This document shows, in pieces, positions 28,819 to 36,191 of a stretch of DNA of 64,000 nucleotides. The notes under the pieces are model-generated. The model saw nothing but the letters and a program-made list of their open reading frames with translations. It was not told where the DNA came from and ran no database searches. The stretch is taken from NCBI GenBank assembly GCA_020639235.1, contig JACKHC010000001.1:806001-870000 (forward strand), in the 5' to 3' direction. Source of the stretch: Phycisphaeraceae bacterium (GTDB taxonomy: Bacteria; Planctomycetota; Phycisphaerae; Phycisphaerales; UBA1924). The number at the start of each line of letters is the position of its first letter. Position 1 is the stretch's first letter. Position numbers and translations under genes: made by a program.

Positions 28819-29289
28819 GTGTCCAAACGAGCCGCGATCGATCGTTACCACTCGAAACTCGCCGAAGCCCAGTCCATCGCCAAGGACGCGGCCCGTGATC
28901 TCCGCGAGGCCGCGCGAGACCTTTTGACGGAACTCGCCGGCCTCGGCGAGGACTACGAGAAGCTCATGGGCGAGCCGATGCCCGAACTCGCGGGCGCGGG
29001 GGTTTCAAGCGGGCGTCCGCGCACCCGCCGCGCCCCCAAGCGCGGGCGCCCGGCGAAGAAGGCGGGCACGGGCCGCCGAGGCAAGAGATCGCCGCTCTCG
29101 GGACAGTTCGAGGGCATGACAATCAGCGAAGCGGTGGTGGCTCTTCTCAAGAAGAACAAGTCCGGTCTGGGCCCGCGGGAGATCACCGAGGCCATCGGCG
29201 GCAACCGGAACTCGGTGTCGGTGGCGATGAACAGCATGCTCAAAGACGGCGCCATCAAGCGCATCGGCCGCGGCCTCTACACCGCGTAA
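28819..29289 (+). CDS. AT-hook and winged-helix DNA-binding protein
   Basis: This 156-residue basic protein has a helical N-terminus (about 1-55, possible dimerising coiled coil). The central AT-hook-like tract KRGRPAKK sits at about 74-81 in a Lys/Arg-rich linker. The C-terminal winged helix (about 100-156) has the recognition helix region EAIGGNRNSVSVAMNSML and ends IGRGLYTA. The GTG at 28819 is preferred over the upstream ATG at 28786 because CAGGAG precedes it and the upstream ATG lies within palindrome site 4. AT-hooks grip AT-rich minor groove, and the shared palindrome has an AT-rich centre, so this is my best candidate for the regulator of those sites. Confidence 0.7.
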   Translation: MSKRAAIDRYHSKLAEAQSIAKDAARDLREAARDLLTELAGLGEDYEKLMGEPMPELAGAGVSSGRPRTRRAPKRGRPAKKAGTGRRGKRSPLSGQFEGMTISEAVVALLKKNKSGLGPREITEAIGGNRNSVSVAMNSMLKDGAIKRIGRGLYTA

Positions 29290-29747
29290 AGGAATCCTCC
29301 AGAGTCAGCGGCCTGGGCAACCGATGCTGCCGTCCCCGCGCCGCCCTTCCGTTGCACGATCACGGTGCGCCGTGCAACACGCTGGCCTTGACGACCGTTA
29401 CCTCGAGTCCTGTCGTGCGCCCGTGCCCGTTCGTCGCCGCAGGCGGCTGCTTCGGTGACAGTGTGCCGAGTGATGATCCAGTCAGGGTCAGCGTGGAACT
29501 CCAGGCAGAGATGCGCGATGACCTCCGCCGGGATCGGCGTGCGGCCGTAGCGGTAGCGGCGCGCCGTCTCACGGCTCACCCCGAGAATCCTGGCGAGCCC
29601 GCGGTTGCTGATCTCACGCGTGAGGTCCCGGACGCGCCGCGCGATCTCGCCGCGGAACGGTCCGGGTTGGGGTTCAGGGGCGTCTGCGGGCGCGCGATCA
29701 CGCGTCGTTCCAAGATCACGCGAATATGTCCCGTTCGTCTTTACCAT
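29277..29747 (-). CDS. Helix-turn-helix (XRE/Cro-like) regulator
   Basis: The 156-residue product has an HTH in residues about 45-75 (NRGLARILGVSRETARRYRYG), followed by the PIPAEVIAHLC helix typical of Cro/CI-like repressors. The C-terminal half is Arg-rich and low in structure. It overlaps the tail of the convergent winged-helix gene by 13 bases. It diverges from the sigma-factor gene at 29989, and an 18-base perfect palindrome (29857-29874) lies between them, a likely operator. The ribosome site is weak. Confidence 0.6.
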   Translation of the reverse strand: MVKTNGTYSRDLGTTRDRAPADAPEPQPGPFRGEIARRVRDLTREISNRGLARILGVSRETARRYRYGRTPIPAEVIAHLCLEFHADPDWIITRHTVTEAAACGDERARAHDRTRGNGRQGQRVARRTVIVQRKGGAGTAASVAQAADSGGFLYAV

Positions 29748-29856
29748 GGCCTGTTCAACAAATGTCTGCTGACACGATGTTTACAAGAAGGCCGTCCCTG
29801 GCCCAGAGAACACACCACGCCCGGGTGAAGGCGCAAGGGTGCGTCTCACAATGCGA

Positions 29857-29874
29857 GGACACTCCGGAGTGTCC
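29857..29874. promoter_or_regulatory. 18-base perfect palindrome between HTH and sigma genes
   Basis: GGACACTCCGGAGTGTCC is perfectly self-complementary and lies 110 bases upstream of the minus-strand HTH gene and 115 bases upstream of the sigma gene. Further copies of the GACAC/GTGTC half occur at 29886-29890 and 29936-29940. It is probably an operator for the adjacent HTH protein. It differs from the GGCAC-N6-GTGCC family. Confidence 0.55.
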
Positions 29875-29974
29875 GTAAGAAACCCGACACACCCCCATAC
29901 CCGGATCGCCGCACGCCCCCGACAATTTGCCGGGGGTGTCCTCGATTGTGCGGATTGACGCCGCAATGCCGGGG

Positions 29975-29980
29975 TATAGT
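29975..29980 (+). promoter_or_regulatory. Possible -10 element giving a near-leaderless sigma-factor transcript
   Basis: TATAGT lies only 8 bases before the ATG at 29989, so a start 6-8 bases downstream would place the 5' end at the initiation codon. There is no ribosome-site sequence before the ATG. TTGACG at 29955-29960 is only 14 bases upstream of the -10, a sub-optimal spacing, so the promoter class is uncertain. Confidence 0.35.
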
Positions 29981-29988
29981 GGCCTCCG

Positions 29989-30591
29989 ATGGATGCGCCG
30001 CTGAAACAAGCCGGTGAGCCATTCCCGCGTGAGACCGACGACGCGATGGTCGCGCTCTATGACGAGCTCCGATCGCTCACGCACGCGTGGCTCCGCCGGC
30101 GTCGCCCGGGCCGTGGGCTGCAGACGACCGAAGTCGTGCACGAGGCCTACCTCAAACTCTGGAAGAGCGGTAAAGAGGGCTGGGAGAGCCGCGGACATTT
30201 CTGGGGCACGGCCGCGAAGGCGCTCAAGCAGGTGCTCTTCAACGCAGTCCGCGACGATCAGGTCCGCGGCAATGCGCTGAGCTACGACGAGTCGGCCTTT
30301 CCCGCGGCCGACCCCGCGCCCGCAACCCGCGAGGTGACGTTGCTGGTCAGGTTCGGAGACGACGAGGTTCCCATCGATGTGCTGCACCTCGTCAAGCATC
30401 TGGCCGACCTCGAAGCGATCGACACACGCAAGGCCGATGTCGTGACATGCAAGTTCTTCGCGGGCATGACGCACGACCAGATCGCCCGGTACCTCGGCGT
30501 CACCACACGCACCATCGAACGCGATTGGGAGTTCGCCAAGGCCTGGCTCCGGCAACGCATGGTCCCCGCCGGCGATCACCATGGATCTTGA
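29989..30591 (+). CDS. ECF-like RNA polymerase sigma factor (planctomycete type)
   Basis: The 200-residue protein has sigma region 2 (about 20-85, LTHAWLRRRRPGRGLQTTEVVHEAYLKL, quoted in parts: TTEVVHEAYLKLW) and region 4 (about 140-190, with the HTH THDQIARYLGVTTRTIERDW). This is the Sigma70-ECF subgroup that is abundant in planctomycetes. Its stop overlaps the start of the kinase gene by 11 bases, so the two proteins are made together. In this family the kinase commonly governs the linked sigma factor by phosphorylation or sequestration. That is family knowledge; its targets are not visible here. The start lacks a ribosome site and may be leaderless. Confidence 0.85.
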   Translation: MDAPLKQAGEPFPRETDDAMVALYDELRSLTHAWLRRRRPGRGLQTTEVVHEAYLKLWKSGKEGWESRGHFWGTAAKALKQVLFNAVRDDQVRGNALSYDESAFPAADPAPATREVTLLVRFGDDEVPIDVLHLVKHLADLEAIDTRKADVVTCKFFAGMTHDQIARYLGVTTRTIERDWEFAKAWLRQRMVPAGDHHGS

Positions 30592-33500
30592 ACTCGAACG
30601 CCGCGCCGCCGCGATCTTCGATGCGCTGTTCGACATCCCGCTCGCCGAACGTGAGGCGGCGATCGAGGCCGCGTGCGGCGATGATCCTCTGCTCAAGGCT
30701 CGCGTGCGATCGCTGCTCAACGCGGCCGTCGACGGCACGTGCGTCCTTAACGGGCATGCCCCAGCGTCCCCACCAATCATGGCGGATGAGCCACAGGCAC
30801 TCCCCGAACGCATCAGTGATTGCACGATCACCGGCGTCCTCGGCCGCGGGGGCATGGGCGTAGTCTACAGCGCCATTCAGGATCAGCCGCGTCGCCCGGT
30901 CGCTATCAAGGTTGTGCGCGCCCCGGGCATGACCGCAGAGATCGCGCGTCAGTTCCGCCGCGAGATCGAACTGCTCGGCCGGCTCGAACACCCGGGTGTC
31001 GTCAGGGTCTATTCAACAGGTGTCACATCCAATGCCGGCGGCACATTCCCCTATCTCGTCATGGAGCATGTGCCCGACGCCCAGATCATCACGGCGTACG
31101 CCGCCAAAGAGCCCCTCGATCACAGTAAGGTTCTCCGGCTGTTCGCCGAGGTGTGCGACACGGTGCAAGCCGCGCACGAGAGACTGATCGTCCATTGCGA
31201 CCTGAAGCCCGCGAATATAATGGTCGATCGCAACGGTCGATCCCGCATCATCGACTTCGGTATCGCCAAGGCCCTTGAGCCGCTCGATGGGCTTGCGACG
31301 CTCACGACCGATGGCGGACGCCTCGTCGGCACCCCGCACTACATGAGCCCGGAGTCGATCGCGAACCCGAACGCGAAGGCAACCACCCGCGCCGATGTGT
31401 TCTCGCTGGGCGTCATCCTCTACGAGCTGCTCGCCGGCCAGAGGCCCTTCGGCGACAGCGACACCACACCCTTCGAGGTGATGTACCGCATCAAAGAGTC
31501 GACGTCGGTGCCGTCCTGCCCGGCGTTCCTCGCCCTGCCCGACGACCTCCGCACCATCATCGGCAAGGCGATCGCGCCGGATCCGGCCCGACGCTACCAA
31601 TCCGCCGCGGCGCTGGCGCAGGATGTCCGGCACTACCTCGATCATCGCCCGATCGCGGCCCGCCCGCCGAGCCGCGCGTATGTGATGCGCAAGTTTGTTG
31701 AGCGCCACACGCTCGCAACAACGCTCGCGTCCGCAGCGATCCTCGGCCTCGTATCGCTCACTACTTACAGCGTGATCACCAAGTCGCAGGAGCGGAGCGC
31801 GCGGCGCCTCGCCGATGACAGGGCCGACGCCCTCTCGAAACAGCTCTACCAGCGCGCGATGGACGATGCCGCCCGCGCCTACGCCGCGGGCGATACCGCG
31901 AGTGTGCAGCGGCACCTTGAGAGTTCGCCGGAGGCCTGGCGCGGATGGGACTACCGCCTCCTCGCCTCGCTGATCGATACGGCCACGACGCAGCGGCCCT
32001 ATCCGCAGACCATCGAAAGCCTCAGACCGACCCGCGGCGGCGGACTCCTCGCGATCGGGCCGTTCGGTGCGGGCGTTCTTACACAAGACGGGCTTGATTG
32101 GCGGGACGCCGAGATCACGTGGTCGGGCCAGGGGCCGCCGCCGGTCCGGATCGCGGCCTCCGATGATCTCGGTCTTTCGGTCGCCGAGGTGTCCTCGGGA
32201 GTGCCCGGATCACTCCTCGATCTGGAGATTCGTGATGGGGAGCAGGCGCGCCGGGTCATCACTTCTCCCTTCTCCCGTATTCACTCCGCCACCATTGATC
32301 CGACAAAGCGGCTTCTCGCGGTCAGCGGCGATGCGCCGGGGACGGTCGGCCAGACGCTCGTCATCGCACTCGCCACGGGTGAGACACTCGCCACGCACCC
32401 GATCCTCGGTGCGCTCGCTTTCGAACTTTCCGGACAAACACTTCTGATCGCGGCCGACCGGTTGCTGCAGGCACAGTGGGACACGCCATCCCAACTGAAA
32501 GATCTCAGCGAACCTTGGGGGGAGTCCGCCCGCGCCATCGCGACCTGCCTTGAGGGCGAGCGCGTCGCCGTGCTGTTCGGCGCGCGGTGCATCATTCTTG
32601 ATCGCGTCACCGGTCAAGAACTCGCGACCCTTGATACCGATCGAAACTCGTCCGCCGCCCTGGATGACAACGGCGAGTGGCTCGTGCTGGGCGAAGAACA
32701 AACAGTGCGCGTCATCGAGGCGGCTACCGGGCGCACCCTCCGCCGCCTCTACGGGCCGCGGGCGGCGACTCGGACCCTCGCCGCGCAGCGCGAACCCGAC
32801 CGCATTCTCGCGATGGATGCCGGAGGCACGCTCCACGCCTGGGAAGGACTGCTCGGCTCGCTGGAGGCCACGCGATCGGTGACGGGTGAGTGCGCGATCG
32901 CGAGCGCCGAACCTACGGCGTGCTTTCTGCGGAGTTCCGGGACCGGTTCGTACGAGATCATCATCGGTCACGGCGCGAAACAACCAAGCATGGTTGCGAT
33001 CGCGACCAGCAAGCCGAGGATCGGACCCACGATCGACCCCGATGGCGAGCGCGTCCTCTGGATCGATGGTGACGGCGGACTCTGCGTCGCCGTTGAAGGG
33101 TCTATTCGACAATCGATCGCAATCCCCGGCGCGTGGTCGGCCGTGGCGATGGCGGCGACCTCGGGTCCCGAAGCGTTCGTTCAGGTCCTGGAAGCGCAGT
33201 GGGGGACACCCCGGAAGGTGCTCACGCTGAGTCTGACCGATGCCGCCGGTGGGCCCGAAGCCGCTGAAGCGCCCGGTCTTGCAAGTATTCAGGCGTGCGA
33301 AGATGGGAACATGCTCTATCACTTCACGGACCGCATCGCCGTTCATTCGCCTTCCGGTAACGCACCCGACAAGACGTGCTACGAGGGCGCCGTGTTGCTG
33401 GCCGACATTCATGCTGCGAGCGGTGCCACCGCGACCGTTGATGCCACCAATCAACTGAGGATCCGATCGGCACACGGCGACGAGCTTTCGACGCAGCTGC

Positions 33501-33739
33501 CCAGCACCGCGGAGACTGGCGTTGCGCTGCGGTTGATCGACCCTTACACCGCCGCCCTCCTCCGCACCGACGGAGTCCTGGTGATCTGGCGCGCCGATCT
33601 CGGGGCCGGCGCGCTCCAGACCATCGGGCTCGCTCCGGAGGCGGACATCGTTGCGGGGGCGATCTCCCGGCAAGGTGTTGTCTTCGTCGATGCGATGACG
33701 GGGTTCCGTTGGCTTCCGGTTGCGGACGAGCGGGATTAG
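30581..33739 (+). CDS. Membrane Ser/Thr protein kinase with C-terminal propeller-like domain
   Basis: This 1052-residue Hanks-type kinase has a Gly loop LGRGGMGVVY (87-96), Lys110, Glu130, a catalytic loop HCDLKPANIM (205-214) and DFG (225-227). The catalytic loop has Cys where most kinases have Arg before the Asp, so it is a non-RD type and may not need activation-loop phosphorylation. One membrane helix lies at about 376-398. The rest (about 430-1052) is a beta-rich region with repeated strands resembling a divergent WD40-like propeller, expected outside the membrane as a sensor. It overlaps the sigma-factor gene by 11 bases, and they should form one signalling unit. Confidence 0.85.
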   Translation: MDLELERRAAAIFDALFDIPLAEREAAIEAACGDDPLLKARVRSLLNAAVDGTCVLNGHAPASPPIMADEPQALPERISDCTITGVLGRGGMGVVYSAIQDQPRRPVAIKVVRAPGMTAEIARQFRREIELLGRLEHPGVVRVYSTGVTSNAGGTFPYLVMEHVPDAQIITAYAAKEPLDHSKVLRLFAEVCDTVQAAHERLIVHCDLKPANIMVDRNGRSRIIDFGIAKALEPLDGLATLTTDGGRLVGTPHYMSPESIANPNAKATTRADVFSLGVILYELLAGQRPFGDSDTTPFEVMYRIKESTSVPSCPAFLALPDDLRTIIGKAIAPDPARRYQSAAALAQDVRHYLDHRPIAARPPSRAYVMRKFVERHTLATTLASAAILGLVSLTTYSVITKSQERSARRLADDRADALSKQLYQRAMDDAARAYAAGDTASVQRHLESSPEAWRGWDYRLLASLIDTATTQRPYPQTIESLRPTRGGGLLAIGPFGAGVLTQDGLDWRDAEITWSGQGPPPVRIAASDDLGLSVAEVSSGVPGSLLDLEIRDGEQARRVITSPFSRIHSATIDPTKRLLAVSGDAPGTVGQTLVIALATGETLATHPILGALAFELSGQTLLIAADRLLQAQWDTPSQLKDLSEPWGESARAIATCLEGERVAVLFGARCIILDRVTGQELATLDTDRNSSAALDDNGEWLVLGEEQTVRVIEAATGRTLRRLYGPRAATRTLAAQREPDRILAMDAGGTLHAWEGLLGSLEATRSVTGECAIASAEPTACFLRSSGTGSYEIIIGHGAKQPSMVAIATSKPRIGPTIDPDGERVLWIDGDGGLCVAVEGSIRQSIAIPGAWSAVAMAATSGPEAFVQVLEAQWGTPRKVLTLSLTDAAGGPEAAEAPGLASIQACEDGNMLYHFTDRIAVHSPSGNAPDKTCYEGAVLLADIHAASGATATVDATNQLRIRSAHGDELSTQLPSTAETGVALRLIDPYTAALLRTDGVLVIWRADLGAGALQTIGLAPEADIVAGAISRQGVVFVDAMTGFRWLPVADERD

Positions 33740-33740
33740 C

Positions 33741-34070
33741 TCAGGTCACATCGACCCAGTCGACCCATACGAAGGGGCCGACGTTCGGGATCATCACGGA
33801 AAACTGGTGATTCCGCTGCGTGACCGGTTGCTGCTGGGATCCGCTTCCGACCAGCGCGACCTGCGTTTCTTCTTGGGGTGTCATGCTCGGGTCCTCCGAA
33901 CACGCTTCCTCCGTGTCCTCCCACGCAGTCTCCTGCACCCATTTGGTCCAGTTGTAGTTGACGCCGTTGATCTGGTCGGTGCAGGCCCATCGACGGAACA
34001 CCGCCTGATGCCAGAATCCGTTGATACACATGAGTTGGATTTCCGTCAGCTTCGTCTGCACACAGGCCAT
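33741..34070 (-). CDS. Small Trp- and Cys-rich protein
   Basis: The 109-residue product begins MACVQTKLTEIQLMC. It contains seven Trp and four Cys, has no signal peptide, and ends FVWVDWVDVT. GGAGG at ideal spacing supports the ATG at 34070 over the longer upstream frame. Its stop lies one base after the stop of the convergent kinase gene. No family is recognised. The high aromatic content is unusual for a soluble protein of this size and may indicate a ligand- or carbohydrate-binding fold or a structural role. Confidence 0.6.
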   Translation of the reverse strand: MACVQTKLTEIQLMCINGFWHQAVFRRWACTDQINGVNYNWTKWVQETAWEDTEEACSEDPSMTPQEETQVALVGSGSQQQPVTQRNHQFSVMIPNVGPFVWVDWVDVT

Positions 34071-34298
34071 GGTGATCCTCCAAGGGAAGAAAGGGTTCAT
34101 CACGCCGGTACGCGAAAGCGATGAGCAGACCGACAAAATTGTCGTTGCGAACGTCCAGCCGCGTACGGAAGAGTGATCGCGGGGGTCCACCCTCCTCGCG
34201 CACACCTTCTCGGCGCCGGGCACTAAGGAGTCCGGCGCCGACTGCGACACGCAAGTCCACAGGGCCTTGACCAGCACCTGACGTGCGGCTCGGGACCC

Positions 34299-34880
34299 CT
34301 ATCGCGCCGGACGGTACGTGTACCGACGCTGCGAGAGACCGAGCGGGATCAGCGAGCCCGCGATTACCGCGACATAGAGCGGGTATCCCAGGCGGAAGGC
34401 GAAGCCAAGAGTGCCGAGTTCCCGCGAGAGGTAGAGGCACGCCCCGAGCATGACCGCCACCCCAACCAGCACCGATGCCACGGTCTCGGCACCCGTTCGG
34501 CCGCCGACGGCCTTTCCACGGCTGGGGTGCGAAGACTGGAAACCTAGAACATCATCGCCGACAAGACCGTTCACGCGGCCCTCGATTGTCTCAATCCGGC
34601 GGATCAGATCCTCGAACGACCTTGCGTGCACCAACGTCGTGCGTAGAAACCAGACCAGGACGAGCGGCATACCCACCAAGAAGATGGCCTGGGCCTCGGC
34701 GGGCAGCACGGTAATCGAGCCGAGGAAGGCGGCGAGCGTCGCGCCCGCGATGGGCACACGGCGTTCGAGCGACTGAAGACGCAGCGGCACCAGACCGTAG
34801 AGAGCGCGATACTCCTCGGTGAGCACCGAGAGTATGACACTCCGATCGGAGGTTTGGGTGGATTGGGCTTTCTTCGGCAT
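34299..34880 (-). CDS. Hypothetical membrane protein
   Basis: This 193-residue protein has two pairs of hydrophobic helices (about 45-62 and 68-85, then 140-158 and 163-182) and a coiled-coil-like cytoplasmic segment between them (about 95-112). GGGGAG before the ATG at 34880 supports the start. The upstream open extension has no protein-like features. It lies 78 bases downstream of the XRE regulator gene and may be co-transcribed with it. Function unknown. Confidence 0.6.
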   Translation of the reverse strand: MPKKAQSTQTSDRSVILSVLTEEYRALYGLVPLRLQSLERRVPIAGATLAAFLGSITVLPAEAQAIFLVGMPLVLVWFLRTTLVHARSFEDLIRRIETIEGRVNGLVGDDVLGFQSSHPSRGKAVGGRTGAETVASVLVGVAVMLGACLYLSRELGTLGFAFRLGYPLYVAVIAGSLIPLGLSQRRYTYRPAR

Positions 34881-34957
34881 TCTCCCCTCGCCCAGATCCT
34901 TACCACGGATTTGTGGTGCCGGTAAAGCAGAATGTGCGGAGGGAGACGCATCAGGGA

Positions 34958-35191
34958 CTAGCGGCGCTTCAAGGGGATCGCGGGCATCAGGGATGCTGGC
35001 TGGACATCGAGGGCGCGGGCAATCTTCTCGACCGTCTCCAGCGTGGATGATCGGTTTGCGATCTCGATCAGCGAGATCGCGGTCCGATGAAGCCCGGCGG
35101 CATCCGCCAATGCCTCCTGCGACAGGCCGCGGGCGAGCCGGAGCTCCCGCACCCGCTTCCCGAAATCTCGGATGAATCTGCTCTTGGCCAC
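34958..35191 (-). CDS. XRE-family controller-like regulator
   Basis: The 77-residue protein is almost only an HTH-3 domain (about 8-65, GLSQEALADAAGLHRTAISL then ETVEKIARALDV). The GTG at 35191 begins the domain; longer forms have Arg-rich, non-conserved N-termini. Its size resembles controller (C) proteins of restriction-modification loci, but no such enzymes adjoin it. It diverges from a cupin gene, and a tight inverted repeat (35213-35229) lies 22 bases upstream of its start, consistent with self-regulation and control of the cupin. Confidence 0.75.
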   Translation of the reverse strand: MAKSRFIRDFGKRVRELRLARGLSQEALADAAGLHRTAISLIEIANRSSTLETVEKIARALDVQPASLMPAIPLKRR

Positions 35192-35212
35192 TGGCCGAGA
35201 GCGTCGGCATCC

Positions 35213-35236
35213 GTAGACTATTCGTCTACAGACTAC
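35213..35236. promoter_or_regulatory. Operator-like inverted repeat between XRE and cupin genes
   Basis: GTAGAC-TATTC-GTCTAC is a perfect six-base inverted repeat, followed at 35230-35236 by a further half-site AGACTAC. The cluster of three half-sites lies 22 bases before the XRE start and 35 bases before the cupin start, as expected for a shared operator bound by the XRE protein. Confidence 0.55.
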
Positions 35237-35270
35237 TCGTAACACACCCCGGCGAGAGAGGTGGTGGCGA

Positions 35271-35987
35271 ATGAGGCGCGTAGTGCAACTGGAGGACATC
35301 GCCGTGCCTGACTATCACGGCGGCCCACTCAGCGGGATCGACGCGTTCCGGGGGCTGACCGCATTGGCGTCGAGCGTGCTGGCGCGCTTCACGAGCGAAC
35401 TCAAAAAGCGAGGAGGAGGAACTCAAGGGGCCGCTCACGGTGTCATTCGCGGCACCGGGCCCGGTGTCTCATTCGGTGCCCTGATTCAGGCACTGGAACG
35501 AGACGAGCCAAGGGCGCTTCGGGCACCCTTTGAAAATACCGACTCGATCAGCGGCGCCGTGTGGAGAGCGTTCGACCTGCTGGGCCCTGGTCACGACGAC
35601 GCTCTTCTCAAGCTCCGTTTCGAGCGCGGAACAGACACGCTCCCCCTGCATACACACCTGCACTCTGATCGCGTAATCATCGTCCTCGACGGCCGTGGGT
35701 TCTTCTACGCAGCAGACGATCCAAAGTGTGCCCACTCAGACGACCGGCTGCGATCGATCGCGGTCCGCAAGCACGATGCCGTTGTCTTCACGCGAGGTGT
35801 GGTTCACACGTTTACCGCACCGGTGGAGCCGCTGACACTCCTCTCGTACCACGCGCCCTTTATCCCGCTCGAAGACATCGCCCAATACACAGTCGCCGAC
35901 GGAGCCGCGCAAACGAAAGTGCTGAGAACGACCGATACACCGTCAATATGCGGTGTTCCCGGGTGGTCGCTCCTGACCGGCTCATAA
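35271..35987 (+). CDS. Cupin-domain protein paired with the XRE regulator
   Basis: This 238-residue cytoplasmic protein has a cupin core at about 110-210. The motif-1-like stretch LPLHTHLHSDRVIIVLDGRG supplies the His cluster, and FTRGVVHTFTAPVEPL gives motif 2. The N-terminal 90 residues are a helical region I do not recognise. GAGAGAGG lies upstream of the ATG. It is transcribed divergently from the XRE gene across an inverted repeat, so it may be a ligand-responsive partner or the controlled enzyme. Confidence 0.7.
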   Translation: MRRVVQLEDIAVPDYHGGPLSGIDAFRGLTALASSVLARFTSELKKRGGGTQGAAHGVIRGTGPGVSFGALIQALERDEPRALRAPFENTDSISGAVWRAFDLLGPGHDDALLKLRFERGTDTLPLHTHLHSDRVIIVLDGRGFFYAADDPKCAHSDDRLRSIAVRKHDAVVFTRGVVHTFTAPVEPLTLLSYHAPFIPLEDIAQYTVADGAAQTKVLRTTDTPSICGVPGWSLLTGS

Positions 35988-36035
35988 GAATGCGCTTGTC
36001 ACCTGCGGCGTGAATCAGCATCGCTGACCGGATGT

Positions 36036-36051
36036 GGCACATATTTGTGCC
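36036..36051. promoter_or_regulatory. Palindrome site 5
   Basis: GGCAC-ATATTT-GTGCC has perfect arms. It lies 141 bases upstream of the large secreted-protein gene at 36192 and 49 bases after the cupin stop. Confidence 0.65.
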
Positions 36052-36191
36052 GTTCAAAGCAACCCCCCACGGACAGGCGGGGTGCGGAAGTGCTCGCGAT
36101 TCAAAGCGATAGTTTCGATTGCCTCGGAATTGTGATTGACAGAATTGACACCCGAAAGACAATCGCATTCGGTCACATTCGGAGGATGAGA

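Noticed and set aside
29955..29980. Standard sigma-70 promoter for the sigma-factor gene
   Set aside because: The only TTGACG is 14 bases from TATAGT, too close for a normal promoter; only the -10-like element was kept, at low confidence.
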